Positions 16,652 through 25,705 are shown, counted from the stretch's first letter. The stretch is 37,713 nucleotides of DNA from Lactiplantibacillus fabifermentans DSM 21115 (GCF_000498955.2 NZ_AYGX02000080.1:1-37713), one strand, 5' to 3'. Numbers and translations: made by a program. The notes: generated by a model not told the origin, from the letters alone.

Positions 16652-17743
16652 ATGATTACGGTGAAAGCACCTGGAAAACTCTACATTGCGGGGGAATATG
16701 CCGTGGTAGAGCGTGGGTTTCCCGCCATTATCGTCGCCCTCGATCAATTCGTCACGGCCACGATTGCACCAAGCGAAACGGTTGGAAGTATCGTTTCAAA
16801 ACAATATCAAGAAAATTCAATCGTTTGGCGGCGCCAAGGTGATGCGATGGTGTTCGATAACCGCGATAATCCATTCCACTACATCTTGTCAGCGATTAGC
16901 TTAACTGAAACTTATGCCCATGAAGCTGGCCGCGAATTAGGCGTTTATCATCTCGGAATTAACAGCGAGCTCGACAGCGCTGATGGTAAAAAATACGGCT
17001 TAGGCTCATCCGCCGCCGTAACCGTGGCGACGGTGAAAGCTTTATGCCAGTTTTATCAATTACCAATGGATAAAAGTAAGCTCTTCAAATTAGCCGCCAT
17101 CGCCCACTTATCCGTCCAAGGAAATGGCTCTTTAGGTGATATCGCCGCCAGCGTCTATGGTGGCTGGATTGCTTACCACTCCTTTGACCGTCAGTGGTTG
17201 CAATCCCAACGGCAAAAGTCAACTTTAAGTGATTTGTTAGCGATGGATTGGCCGGACTTACAAATTGAGTTGCTCACCCCGCCGAGTGATTTACGCTTGG
17301 TCATTGGCTGGACGGGTTCACCGGCTTCGACTTCCCATCTCGTCGATAAGGTCGCTATGAGCAAAGCCAAGGAACGCCATGAATACCAAACTTTCTTGCA
17401 TGAAAGCAAAGATTGTCTAAAACGGATGATTGCCGGCTTCCATGCTAATGATTTAGCCGCGATTCAAGCCGAATTGCGGCACAACCGGCGCTTACTGCAA
17501 GGGTTGAGTGCTTTCAGTCATGTGACGATCGAAACGCCGATTTTGAAAAAAATGATTACCATTGCCGAAGCCGCTGGTGCCGCTGCGAAAACATCGGGGG
17601 CCGGCGGTGGTGACTGTGGCATCGTCCTCATTGACCGTGCCATCAATCCGCAGGCCATGTTACAACAATGGGCCCACGAAGGGATCGAACGTTTAAACTT
17701 AAAAGTGCATAACGTTGATGATGCTCCCCTCTCACAAGCTTAA
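16652..17743 (+). CDS. pmvk: phosphomevalonate kinase
   Basis: Phosphorylates 5-phosphomevalonate to 5-diphosphomevalonate, between the reactions of its two upstream neighbours. The 363-residue GHMP kinase starts ITVKAPGKLYIAGEYAVV, has the ATP loop YGLGSSAAV (115-123) and the C-terminal motif KTSGAGGGDCG. The start at 16652 is preferred over ATG 16634 because AAAGGA lies 9 bases before it and the family begins at this point. Gap to mvaD is 53 bases. Confidence 0.94.
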   Translation: MITVKAPGKLYIAGEYAVVERGFPAIIVALDQFVTATIAPSETVGSIVSKQYQENSIVWRRQGDAMVFDNRDNPFHYILSAISLTETYAHEAGRELGVYHLGINSELDSADGKKYGLGSSAAVTVATVKALCQFYQLPMDKSKLFKLAAIAHLSVQGNGSLGDIAASVYGGWIAYHSFDRQWLQSQRQKSTLSDLLAMDWPDLQIELLTPPSDLRLVIGWTGSPASTSHLVDKVAMSKAKERHEYQTFLHESKDCLKRMIAGFHANDLAAIQAELRHNRRLLQGLSAFSHVTIETPILKKMITIAEAAGAAAKTSGAGGGDCGIVLIDRAINPQAMLQQWAHEGIERLNLKVHNVDDAPLSQA

Positions 17744-17751
17744 AAATAACT

Positions 17752-17788
17752 AACCGCGGGGAATTGATTAATCAGTTTCCCGCGGTTT
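17752..17788. terminator. near-perfect palindromic hairpin between pmvk and fni
   Basis: AACCGCGGG (17752-17760) pairs with CCCGCGGTT (17779-17787), and the centre is a perfect TGATTAATCA palindrome (17765-17774). Only three T follow, so it is a weak terminator at best. It may lower fni expression relative to the kinases or protect the upstream mRNA. Confidence 0.6.
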
Positions 17789-17811
17789 ATTCATGATTTG
17801 GAGGTGGCGTT

Positions 17812-18849
17812 ATGCCACAAAGTCAACAATCACATCGTAAAGATGAACACGTCTCGCTCGCCGAAAAGTATTATCACACCGACGCCCGCAATACGTTCGA
17901 CCAAGTGCGAATTCGCCACGATGCTTTACCCGAAATTGCCGTCGCTGATATTAGTTTAGCGACCCGCGTTGGCCAGTGGGATTGGACTTCCCCACTTTAT
18001 ATTGAAGCCATGACCGGGGGCTCTATTCAAACTGGGGCCCTCAATGCCCGGCTTGGCAAAATTGCGGCCGCTTGTCACTTGCCCATGGCGACCGGCTCAC
18101 AAAGTGTCGCCATTAAAGACCCCAGCTTAGCGCCCACTTTTGCGACTGCGCGGACCGAAAACCCTGAAGGCCTCATTTTTGGTAACCTAGGAGCGGGGCA
18201 TTCCCTTGCAGCGGCACAAACCGCGATTGAGATGTTAAAAGCTGATGCCTTAGAATTACACTTAAACGTGGTTCAAGAAATTGTGATGCCGGAAGGTGAC
18301 CGCGATTTCAATTGGCTCGCTAACATTCAAAAAATTACTGCGGCACTACCGGTTCCAGTGATTGCGAAAGAAGTCGGCTTCGGTATTTCCCGGCCGACCA
18401 TGGACCAACTATTTGCGGCCGGGGTCACGTATATCGACCTTGGCGGCCACGACGGTACTAACTTTGTTGATATTGAAAATCGGCGACGACCCTTACGCGA
18501 TATGGATTACTTGCATGATTTCGGCTTATCGACGGTCGAATCCTTGTTAGCCGTCCAAGGTCATCCGCGTTCCGTCACGATTTTAGCGGCGGGCGGGATT
18601 CGCAACCCCTTAGACGTCTTAAAAGCGCTGATGCTCGGCGCCGATGCGGTGGGGATTGCCGGCGTGGTGTTACATGCCTTACTCCATCATACCGATGAAG
18701 AAGTCATTGCGATGTTGAATGCTTGGCAAGACCAATTACAACGTTTGATGGCCTTAGTCGGTTGTGCAACCGTTCGAGAATTGCGCAACCAGGCCGACCG
18801 CTTGATTTTTTCACCAGCTTTGCTCGCATATCAAGATACCTTATCGTAA
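17812..18849 (+). CDS. fni: type 2 isopentenyl-diphosphate delta-isomerase (FMN-dependent)
   Basis: Interconverts isopentenyl and dimethylallyl diphosphate using reduced FMN. The 345-residue TIM-barrel protein begins with the family signature [12 protein letters not shown] (9-20), then [30 protein letters not shown]-like [15 protein letters not shown], and the FMN-phosphate loops GGHDGTN and AAGGIRNP. Start follows TTTGGAGGTGGCGTT. It closes the mevalonate cluster; a terminator follows at once. Confidence 0.95.
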   Translation: MPQSQQSHRKDEHVSLAEKYYHTDARNTFDQVRIRHDALPEIAVADISLATRVGQWDWTSPLYIEAMTGGSIQTGALNARLGKIAAACHLPMATGSQSVAIKDPSLAPTFATARTENPEGLIFGNLGAGHSLAAAQTAIEMLKADALELHLNVVQEIVMPEGDRDFNWLANIQKITAALPVPVIAKEVGFGISRPTMDQLFAAGVTYIDLGGHDGTNFVDIENRRRPLRDMDYLHDFGLSTVESLLAVQGHPRSVTILAAGGIRNPLDVLKALMLGADAVGIAGVVLHALLHHTDEEVIAMLNAWQDQLQRLMALVGCATVRELRNQADRLIFSPALLAYQDTLS

Positions 18850-18862
18850 CTTTTGATGATAC

Positions 18863-18908
18863 CAAATAGGACCCCTGCACATCATTGCGCCCGGGGCCCT
18901 ATTTTTTT
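18863..18908 (+). terminator. terminator of the mevalonate operon
   Basis: A GC-rich imperfect stem (AAATAGG-A-CCCC with GGGG-C-CCTATTT) followed by seven T, 14 bases after the fni stop. Confidence 0.88.
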
Positions 18909-19062
18909 AACTTTAAATTCAACCTGAACATTGCGATAAGTTGGCAAGAGCCACTAATTTGAACCAATATTCAGAAACTATCCAAACTAAACGTCCACAT
19001 AAGTCAACTGAACAGCTAACCCGTTACACTAGAACTATCCAATAAGACGAGGGGGCTAGCTC

Positions 19063-19233
19063 ATGTTAATTTGTCAAAACTGCGGGCAAGTCATTAAAAA
19101 GTGGGATAAGGCTTATTTTTTGCTCGAAGTTCCACCCCGCTCACTCACCGAAATTCGCAACTTTTTAGCCACGAATTCTGTGGTTTATTGTCCGAACTGC
19201 GTACAAGTTTTACGCCATCCTACCGTGGTTTAA
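19063..19233 (+). CDS. 56-residue zinc-ribbon-like small protein
   Basis: A short gene with a clear site (GAGGGGG, 7 bases before ATG) and a terminator 30 bases after the stop. The product has two CxxC knuckles, CQNC (Cys4, Cys7) and CPNC (Cys43, Cys46), 36 residues apart, the layout of a treble-clef or zinc-ribbon fold. The sequence between is mixed and includes a DKAYFLLEVPP segment. No enzyme motif is present; I do not recognise the family. DNA, RNA or protein binding is possible but unproven. It stands alone between the mevalonate operon and rsmF, which is transcribed toward it. Confidence 0.8.
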   Translation: MLICQNCGQVIKKWDKAYFLLEVPPRSLTEIRNFLATNSVVYCPNCVQVLRHPTVV

Positions 19234-19263
19234 TATCGTTGTCGCTTGCTAGCAGCGGATGCC

Positions 19264-19298
19264 AAAAAGGCGCTACCTACTTAGGAAGCGCCTTTTTG
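19264..19298. terminator. bidirectional terminator between zinc-ribbon gene and rsmF
   Basis: AAAAAGGCGCT/AGCGCCTTTTT, perfect 11-bp arms and a 12-base loop. A and T runs at both ends serve both convergent genes. Confidence 0.9.
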
Positions 19299-19371
19299 TA
19301 ACCACCATTTACCTAGTTGCTAATAGCAATAATCAATCATATCAGTGAATTAAGTAATATCGCATTTCTGA

Positions 19372-20736
19372 TTATAGTACCGTATTGTCATCGGTAGCCA
19401 AAAACCGTAACCCTTTCGGAAAGAAGTTCTTAACGGTCCGACCAACGACTTTACCGAAACCAACTGGTAACTCGTCACAGGTTAAGACCGTAAAACCAGC
19501 CGCACCGGTTTGTGTTAATTGGAACGTTTCCCCGTGCACGTATTTTTCCCACTGATCGTGATCAATGGCCAGTTTTGGTAAGGCCAAGTCATCACTCGCC
19601 AATGCCAGCGCATAGCTTGGCTCGAAGCGATTCTTTTTGAATGTCCCGAGCTGAATGCCGGCGCGAAAAATTTTCAGCTTCCGCGTAACGGGCATTGCGA
19701 CCGGAATGCCATATAAATTATCCCCGTGAGCTTGTAAGACTAACGGTGGTAACGCTAAATGCTGTTGATCACTAAATTTAGCCCATAGCTTCCGTTGTAG
19801 CGGCGTCAATTCATCACGCACTGGCTTGGCCGGCTTAACGGCCGTGGTGCCGTGATAGACGAGTTTAGCAATAAAGTGCCCTTCGCCACGCATCAAATGT
19901 GGAAATAAGCGCGCCGCTTTCGCTAATTCTGGATTGCCATCCGCCCATTGTGGTTTGGCATCCACGATACCGGCCGTCTTGGCGATTGGTTCCAATTCGA
20001 ACTCCGGATAAGTTTGCAACAACCAAGCTATCATCTGTTCATCTTCTTCGGGCGCAAACGTACACGTCGAATAAATCAAATGACCGCCGGGTTTCAACAT
20101 TTTAACCGTTTCGGTCAAGATTTCACGTTGCCGTGCCGCACATTCGGCCGGATAGTCTGGTGACCAATATTGCATGGCATCAGGATCTTTACGAAACATC
20201 CCTTCACCTGAACAGGGGGCATCGACTAAAATGCGGTCAAAGAAACCGGGCAAGGCTTTGGCTAGATGGGCTGGCGTTTCATTGGTGATCACCGTGTTGA
20301 GCGCACCGTAGCGTTCAACATTATCACCCAGCGCAGTTACTCGTTTAGGATTAATTTCATTAGTCACTAAGAGTCCAGTTTGTTTTAAATAGCTCAGCAA
20401 ATGGGTCGTCTTACCGCCGGGCGCGGCACACAAATCCAACACGCGTTCATTTAATTTTGGCCGCGCCACTTCACCGACCGTCATGGCACTGGGTTCTTGG
20501 CTATATACCGCTCCGGCCAAATGCTCCAAACTATTCCCGTTGACCTTCCCATAGTAGCCAATTTGACTGTATGGGACCGCATCCGTCATTTTAGCGGTCA
20601 TCGCGGGCGTCGTGGCTTTCAGCGGATTGACCCGGAAGCCTTTTTCGACGGGTTCATCAAAAGCGGCAAAAAAGGCCGGCGCTTCGTCACCTAATAATTT
20701 TTTATATTTAGTGATAAATTCTGCTGGTAGCTGCAA
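19372..20736 (-). CDS. rsmF: RsmF/NOL1-NOP2-Sun family rRNA cytosine-C5 methyltransferase
   Basis: Methylates cytosine in rRNA using SAM. The 454-residue protein has the RsmB/RsmF core: SAM loop DLCAAPGGKTTHL (101-113), VDAPCSGEGMF with catalytic-release Cys175, and YSTCTFAPEEDE with nucleophile Cys225. The C-terminal third (about 300-454) fits the RsmF-type PUA-like extension with HGDNLYG and a final QLT...VGFGKV segment. The exact target cytosine in 16S rRNA is inferred from family only. Single gene; it is divergent from the Cof-type phosphatase gene. Confidence 0.92.
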   Translation of the reverse strand: MQLPAEFITKYKKLLGDEAPAFFAAFDEPVEKGFRVNPLKATTPAMTAKMTDAVPYSQIGYYGKVNGNSLEHLAGAVYSQEPSAMTVGEVARPKLNERVLDLCAAPGGKTTHLLSYLKQTGLLVTNEINPKRVTALGDNVERYGALNTVITNETPAHLAKALPGFFDRILVDAPCSGEGMFRKDPDAMQYWSPDYPAECAARQREILTETVKMLKPGGHLIYSTCTFAPEEDEQMIAWLLQTYPEFELEPIAKTAGIVDAKPQWADGNPELAKAARLFPHLMRGEGHFIAKLVYHGTTAVKPAKPVRDELTPLQRKLWAKFSDQQHLALPPLVLQAHGDNLYGIPVAMPVTRKLKIFRAGIQLGTFKKNRFEPSYALALASDDLALPKLAIDHDQWEKYVHGETFQLTQTGAAGFTVLTCDELPVGFGKVVGRTVKNFFPKGLRFLATDDNTVL

Positions 20737-20881
20737 TTAATCTCACTCCTCATTAAAATCATTCCTTGACTAGATTACCATACTTCCGCCAGTTAGCGGT
20801 CCGCTTAGTTCGCTTTCTGAAAGAAATTGTGCTAAATTGTAAGGACTAAGCACATTTTAGACAACTGAGGTGACCATTCTC

Positions 20882-21691
20882 ATGGAACGTAAATTAATTG
20901 CCTTAGATTTGGACGGTACCACCTTAAATGCCGCCTCCAAACTTAATTCGGCAACCATTCAAACCATGCAACGATTACAAGCAGCCGGCCACGTGGTTAG
21001 CATCATCACCGGCCGCTCTTATCAAGGCTCACAAGCCATTTATGATGAATTAACCCTAACGAGTCCCATGATCAACTTCAATGGTTCATTAGGCCATTTG
21101 CCCCATCAAGAATGGGATAACGAGTATCAATTTACCTTAAACAAGGCCATCGTCTTAGCCTTGGTCAAGTATCGCGAACAACTGGGTATTAATGAGATTA
21201 TTGCCGAAAATAAAAATAGCACCATGACGGCTGGTCAAGATATCATTGCGGGCCAATTCTTCCCAGAAATTGCCAATAGTCCGCGTTTAACGCCCCAAAC
21301 GCTTACCCGTAACCCGAACTCCCTCGTCCTACTCGTTCAGCTAGACCGCCGTTCAGCCATCATTGACTGGATTGAAAGTCGCTTTGGTGACCAAGTGGAC
21401 GTTGGCGTCTGGGGTGGCCCTAACGCCATTTTAGAAATCACTTCTAAAGGGGTCCACAAAGCTAAGGGCGTCGCGTACTTAGCCGATTATTTTCAAATCG
21501 ACCGGGAAAACATTATTGCCTTTGGTGACGAACATAACGACCTCGAAATGTTACAATACGCGGGACTCGGCGTGGCCATGCAAAATGGGACCGCGCCGAT
21601 TAAAGCCGCCGCTGACGATGTCACGACTTATGATAACGACCAAAACGGGGTGCCCCGGTATTTGAGCGACTACTTTGATTTAGCTGAATAG
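20882..21691 (+). CDS. Cof-type HAD-IIB sugar-phosphate/nucleotide phosphatase
   Basis: A 269-residue HAD-superfamily hydrolase. Motif I is ALDLDGTTLN with nucleophile Asp9 and acid/base Asp11; motif II lies in SIITGRSY; motif IV is FGDEHNDLEML with two metal-binding Asp; the C-terminal GVAMQNG is Cof-typical. The large C2B cap in the middle places it in the HAD-IIB/YidA-like group, which act on small phosphorylated sugars, flavin or pyridoxal phosphates; the substrate cannot be told. ATG 20882 is chosen because GAGGTGA lies 8 bases before it; GTG 20870 overlaps that site. Confidence 0.92.
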   Translation: MERKLIALDLDGTTLNAASKLNSATIQTMQRLQAAGHVVSIITGRSYQGSQAIYDELTLTSPMINFNGSLGHLPHQEWDNEYQFTLNKAIVLALVKYREQLGINEIIAENKNSTMTAGQDIIAGQFFPEIANSPRLTPQTLTRNPNSLVLLVQLDRRSAIIDWIESRFGDQVDVGVWGGPNAILEITSKGVHKAKGVAYLADYFQIDRENIIAFGDEHNDLEMLQYAGLGVAMQNGTAPIKAAADDVTTYDNDQNGVPRYLSDYFDLAE

Positions 21692-21764
21692 CCTTGCTCA
21701 ATACCGGTTATTTCGGATAGTAAACCAATAAAATCCCCACCATCATTTTAGCGGTCATTCGTCC

Positions 21765-21770
21765 TATAAT
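21765..21770 (+). promoter_or_regulatory. perfect -10 hexamer before a small membrane-protein gene
   Basis: TATAAT, 33 bases upstream of the start at 21803. No strong -35 hexamer is evident 16-18 bases further up. Confidence 0.5.
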
Positions 21771-21802
21771 GCGATTATTAAATCGGATTGGGAGTGATGG
21801 TG

Positions 21803-22003
21803 ATGCGGTTACATCATCCAGTAGATTTTTATAAACTTGGTCGTTTTTGGATTGGGGCCCTCTTCATTTGGGTCGCCATTGTCGGCTTCCCACACACATT
21901 AGTCACCGCTGGCGATGTTTTTGCGTACGGTTTAATTTTTATCGTGGCGGTCGCCGCGGTTGTGAGTTCATTTTTTGAAAGCAACCGACAACCAAAATCA
22001 TAA
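21803..22003 (+). CDS. small two-helix membrane protein (66 aa)
   Basis: Two hydrophobic helices (about 14-31 and 38-57), with a short basic N-terminal part (MRLHHPVDFYKLGR) and a polar tail. GGGAG ends 8 bases before ATG 21803, so this start is favoured over ATG 21797 or TTG 21788. It has its own -10 and a good terminator, both supporting a real gene. No family recognised. Confidence 0.7.
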   Translation: MRLHHPVDFYKLGRFWIGALFIWVAIVGFPHTLVTAGDVFAYGLIFIVAVAAVVSSFFESNRQPKS

Positions 22004-22008
22004 TAAAA

Positions 22009-22054
22009 AGCTCTGCCGACCACGCCGATGTGCGTTCGTTGGCAGAGCTTATTT
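22009..22054. terminator. terminator after the 66-aa membrane-protein gene
   Basis: Perfect 10-bp arms AAGCTCTGCC/GGCAGAGCTT with a 22-base loop, followed by ATTTTAATT and preceded by AATAAAA. It may also serve the convergent gene ending at 22094. Confidence 0.8.
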
Positions 22055-22093
22055 TAATTATTATCATTTATTACGGTCGGCCAACGCCAGCCC

Positions 22094-22357
22094 TCATTTC
22101 GAAAAATGTTTTGCCCGCCACCAGCACCAGCCACCGATAATCAGACTGGCAATAACGATTGCTAAGCGAATCGTATTAACATGTGTTTGGTTCGTCGTTA
22201 AGCTTGGCGCTCGTAGAACAATCGCCATGGCCGGCGTCGCCAGTAACTGAATAAATATTACCAAACTAGCAACCCAAATGACCAACCACCGCCACGGGTG
22301 TTTGGCCTTAGGCGCCAGCCAATCAAAGTTAACGACGACAACTTTGTGCTTTTTCAT
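22094..22357 (-). CDS. small two-helix membrane protein (87 aa)
   Basis: Starts with a polar segment (MKKHKVVVVNFDWLAPKAK), followed by two hydrophobic helices (about 22-46 and 63-80) and a short basic end. GGAAGGTGG precedes the ATG at good spacing. No family recognised and no catalytic motif. The Trp-rich stretches (WRWLVIW, GWCWW) at the helix ends are typical of membrane interfaces. Confidence 0.75.
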   Translation of the reverse strand: MKKHKVVVVNFDWLAPKAKHPWRWLVIWVASLVIFIQLLATPAMAIVLRAPSLTTNQTHVNTIRLAIVIASLIIGGWCWWRAKHFSK

Positions 22358-22452
22358 GCTGCCACCTTCCGACTTTTATTCAGGTCAAGTTTACCCGCGC
22401 AGTCGTGACGGCGTCATTTTAAAATATTTATTCAGTAATCTTATTTATTAAC

Positions 22453-22761
22453 TTAAACGCTGTGGCTGAAAGTAATCATTGTCGGCGTTAAGATTGCCGG
22501 TTGCGGGACTTCATCGGGATCAGTAACGGTAATAGCCGCGGGGACATTTTGATAAAAGTACTGCCAAGCTTGATTAGGCGACACTAATACGCGGGCCATT
22601 TGATTCGCATGTGGGGCAAAATGGTACCACCGTCCGGCCCCAATCGGCACGTTTGCTTGCCGTTGATGCGCATGAAAGAAATGCGGTTGGGCAATGACCG
22701 GCGCGGGTAGAAATATATCAGTCCCCAAATCTGGAGCGGTAATTTGAACATTGGCCGACAT
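22453..22761 (-). CDS. uncharacterised 102-aa protein
   Basis: A soluble-looking, Pro- and His-containing protein (PHFFHAHQRQ; GRWYHFAPHANQ) with no membrane helix or signal peptide. The start at 22761 follows GAAGGAGG by 7 bases, which is decisive against the longer frame from 22791. No family recognised. A beta-rich fold is suggested by alternating hydrophobic stretches (AITVTDPDEVPQPAILTPTM). Separate from both neighbours. Confidence 0.72.
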   Translation of the reverse strand: MSANVQITAPDLGTDIFLPAPVIAQPHFFHAHQRQANVPIGAGRWYHFAPHANQMARVLVSPNQAWQYFYQNVPAAITVTDPDEVPQPAILTPTMITFSHSV

Positions 22762-22910
22762 CGCTGAACCTCCTTCAATATTGTTACTCATACATATTTT
22801 AAGCTATCAAACACTTATATTTCAAGCCCTATTCATGAATCAAACAACGGATATACAGACTTGATAGCGATTACAACGGATACTTCAGTCGCCATCGCCG
22901 AGTTGAAGAC

Positions 22911-22957
22911 GCCAAAGAGGACGTCACGCAACTTAATGCCGTGACGCCCTTTTTGGC
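22911..22957. terminator. long hairpin downstream of the potassium-channel gene
   Basis: 18-bp arms (22911-22928 and 22940-22957) matching at 16 positions, with an 11-base loop. The T tract is better rightward, although the nearest expected user is the leftward channel gene ending at 22991. The stretch 22762-22990 contains no other clear signal. Confidence 0.65.
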
Positions 22958-22990
22958 AACGCATCTAACCAAAGCAGCTATAATATAAAA

Positions 22991-23824
22991 CTATTTATGA
23001 GTAGTTGCTTGTGGTTTAGGTTTTGGTCGAGGCTTGGGTTTTGCCTTAGCTTTCCCTCTACCTGCTGGTTGTTTTTTTTCTAACTTTTTAACTTCTGTTT
23101 GTAATTGGTCAACTTTAGTGGTTAACGTATCAATCTTAGCTAACAATAACGTGATGTCCATTTGATTTTCATCATCAGTATCCTCAATGTTTTGGCTCGC
23201 TTGGTTGGTGAAGAAATCGGTAATGGTTGACGTTAACAACCCAATAAACCCAATCCCACCAAACATCAAGGCGACGGCAATGACTTTCCCAACCGCGGTT
23301 TTCGGCGTGTCATCACCATAACCAACGGTCGTCGCAGTCGTAATGGCCCACCACAGCGAGTCAGATAAACTTTGATGTTCAAATACTGAAAACAGTAAAG
23401 CGCTTAAAACGATAATCGCGATACTGATTGAAAACAAATAAATGAAACCCGTACTATAAATAAAACGATGAAAATCGTGCGTCCATTTGCCGTCTAATCC
23501 TAATCGCCAAAATAAATGATGATATTGAATCATCCGCATCAAGCGACCAAGTCGAAATAGTGCAAAGACTGGATGCATGGGGATAATCCCCATCAAATCA
23601 AAGGCGGACTGAATTAGAAAAGTTTTCCGATCATGCGCAGTGGCTAAGCGCACGAAGTAGTCGATGGCAAAAAACGCCAATAACACTTGTCCAATGACGC
23701 TTTCCGTATGCCAGTCCCCAATATGAAAGGTCATCCCAATCACGTTGGCAACCGATATTAGTGTCAGGCCAGTGACCACGAGATGATAAAATGCCACTAA
23801 GCGTTGTTGTCTTTGAGTCCCCAT
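22991..23824 (-). CDS. voltage-gated-type potassium channel (six-helix)
   Basis: A 277-residue ion channel subunit. Helices S1-S4 occupy about 10-105; S4 has regularly placed arginines (FRLGRLMRM, 90-98). S5 is about 125-148, the pore loop carries the K+ selectivity filter TVGYGD (166-171), and S6 is about 180-200. The cytoplasmic end has a predicted tetramerising coiled coil (about 223-252, LLLAKIDTLTTKVDQLQ) and a highly basic Lys/Pro tail. There is no RCK/TrkA-N domain. Start follows TAGGAGTTTGATCAT. Likely a single gene. Confidence 0.92.
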   Translation of the reverse strand: MGTQRQQRLVAFYHLVVTGLTLISVANVIGMTFHIGDWHTESVIGQVLLAFFAIDYFVRLATAHDRKTFLIQSAFDLMGIIPMHPVFALFRLGRLMRMIQYHHLFWRLGLDGKWTHDFHRFIYSTGFIYLFSISIAIIVLSALLFSVFEHQSLSDSLWWAITTATTVGYGDDTPKTAVGKVIAVALMFGGIGFIGLLTSTITDFFTNQASQNIEDTDDENQMDITLLLAKIDTLTTKVDQLQTEVKKLEKKQPAGRGKAKAKPKPRPKPKPQATTHK

Positions 23825-23934
23825 ATGATCAAACTCCTAGATGTAAACTAGATATAAATCAACTTATAATAATAGTCCACTTTTCCAGAATAAACCATAA
23901 CTAATTTCAAAATATAAAAGTCTTAAGCTTTTTA

Positions 23935-24849
23935 TTATAGCCAGGTCCCGACGACGAATAAAACTGGATACAAAATAAAGAATAACGAGGCGCTCTTGAT
24001 GGTCGCCATAAACGTTTTGCGTTTATCTTGGACTTTAAAGAACGGTCGCATCCCCAACCACATAATTGGTAATAACAAAACGGCTAAACTCGTAATTGCT
24101 GGGGCTAATTGTAACCACCAATTAACTAACGGCCATAAGCTCCCGATAATCAAGAACGCTTGAATTAGCTTAACGGAACCGCCTTTACCTAAGTAGTAAG
24201 CTAAGGTATAACGATGATTTAAAATATCCTCATCCCGGTCGGCGGTGTTATTAGCCAATTGAATCGTAAAGAAAATTAACGTGAGTGGTAAGCACAATAA
24301 GAACGTCACCCCGACGGTCGACCATGTCAGCGGCTGGACCCCATAAGTTGAAACAACGACGCAAGTTAATTGAATCAAAAATGCAATCGACAACGCCACG
24401 ACCGTTTCACACCAAGGCGTGGCGTTAATCGGATGTGGTCCCGCCGTATAAAAGATTCCGATGATGTAACCGATTAGTCCGAGTAATAAGACCAACCACC
24501 CGGTCCGCAACACCAGAATTATTCCTGGAATAAGGGAAATTGCATATAACAATAGTGCTAATTGGCCGACCCCTTTTACGGGTAACTGCAACCGGCCAAT
24601 TGGATTCGTTTTCTGCGCGTAGCCAGCCCGGTCATGGGCGTGTAAATAATCATAATAATTATCAGAAACGTTGACGGCCAAATCAAAAATGAAGACCGCC
24701 ACTAAACACAGGCCCACGTTCAGCCAATTCACCACCCCTAAATGATATTGCGCAATCGCAACGCCTAAAACAAACCACATAATATTCAACGGTGCCATAT
24801 AAATTTCGGTCAGCTCATAAAACACCGACCAGTTTAACCATTTTCGCAT
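23935..24849 (-). CDS. menA: UbiA-family prenyltransferase, MenA-like
   Basis: Integral membrane enzyme (304 aa, about eight or nine helices) that attaches a polyprenyl chain to an aromatic ring; most likely 1,4-dihydroxy-2-naphthoate prenyltransferase of menaquinone synthesis. Two Asp-rich Mg-diphosphate motifs are visible: NVSDNYYDYLHAHDR (60-74) and NNTADRDED (200-208). TNPIGR after the first motif is typical of MenA. Its prenyl donor would derive from the mevalonate pathway encoded 5 kb to the left. No other men gene is in the window, so demethylmenaquinone from scavenged dihydroxynaphthoate is one possibility. Confidence 0.88.
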   Translation of the reverse strand: MRKWLNWSVFYELTEIYMAPLNIMWFVLGVAIAQYHLGVVNWLNVGLCLVAVFIFDLAVNVSDNYYDYLHAHDRAGYAQKTNPIGRLQLPVKGVGQLALLLYAISLIPGIILVLRTGWLVLLLGLIGYIIGIFYTAGPHPINATPWCETVVALSIAFLIQLTCVVVSTYGVQPLTWSTVGVTFLLCLPLTLIFFTIQLANNTADRDEDILNHRYTLAYYLGKGGSVKLIQAFLIIGSLWPLVNWWLQLAPAITSLAVLLLPIMWLGMRPFFKVQDKRKTFMATIKSASLFFILYPVLFVVGTWL

Positions 24850-24945
24850 CGACAGACCCCCACAATTTATTGTTTCAATCGTACCCGATTTAATTTTGCT
24901 TGGCTATTAATTTGAACTTATTTTATATAATCGCGTAACGCCCCA

Positions 24946-25680
24946 CTAGGCTTGCAATGCAAACGTCCGATATGGAATCCGGACTTGCTTGTAATCTGCT
25001 AACAGTTGCAGATGGTGAGCCTTAGCGACATAGCGCGGCAACAACGCGACACCACGGCCTTGTTCGACCAGCGCAATGATACTATTCCAAGAATCGACGG
25101 CCAACGTAGCGGCTTCTGGCACCGTGGCTAACGTTTGTCGCCGGAACGGACAATGCGTATCGCTATTAATCAGATACGGCCGGTCATTTAGCCAACCGTC
25201 ATCCGAAACAAATGCCGATGTCAGCCAGTTTCGCTTCATTTCAGCGTAGGCCGGATGATGAAAATCAGCATACGTAATAATTAGCGGCGTCGCAGCTTCT
25301 GCGAGCGTAGCAATGGCAGTTGAAGATTTAATTTGAAAGTCATAATCTTTTAAGTCAAAGCGTTGTTGCTCGACCACTAAATAGTTGAACAGCAACTCTG
25401 AAATGACGACCTTTTTACGCGCACTGGTATCATGCAATCGGGCCGTCAAATTGGCAGTCGCAGCTAAGACTTGTTGCGCATACGCATAGGTCAATTCACC
25501 TGCTTTGGTGGGTTGCAAGCCTTGAAAGCTGCGACGAAATAATTGCGTTTGTAATTCGTTTTCCAAGGCTTGCAACCGGGCGGTAATATTAGATTGTGAG
25601 TATTGCATGGTCTGCGCCGTTTTATTAATCGAGCGCAGTTCATATAACTTCGTATAAATTTTTAAATCTTGAGTTTGCAT
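24946..25680 (-). CDS. LysR-type transcriptional regulator, short form
   Basis: An N-terminal winged helix (about 4-60, with SINKTAQTMQYSQSNITARLQALE as the helix-turn-helix and QLFRR) followed by a substrate-binding-like domain. At 244 residues it is about 40-50 shorter than usual LysR proteins, lacking the last part of the second effector lobe; the frame ends cleanly, so it is either a natural short form or an old truncation. ATG 25680 is chosen over GTG 25689 because AGGTGA overlaps the latter. It is divergent from a tautomerase gene with a dyad in between, the standard LysR layout, so the tautomerase is the likely target. Confidence 0.88.
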   Translation of the reverse strand: MQTQDLKIYTKLYELRSINKTAQTMQYSQSNITARLQALENELQTQLFRRSFQGLQPTKAGELTYAYAQQVLAATANLTARLHDTSARKKVVISELLFNYLVVEQQRFDLKDYDFQIKSSTAIATLAEAATPLIITYADFHHPAYAEMKRNWLTSAFVSDDGWLNDRPYLINSDTHCPFRRQTLATVPEAATLAVDSWNSIIALVEQGRGVALLPRYVAKAHHLQLLADYKQVRIPYRTFALQA

Positions 25681-25705
25681 TAGCTTCACCTAGTTATCGT
25701 TATTT

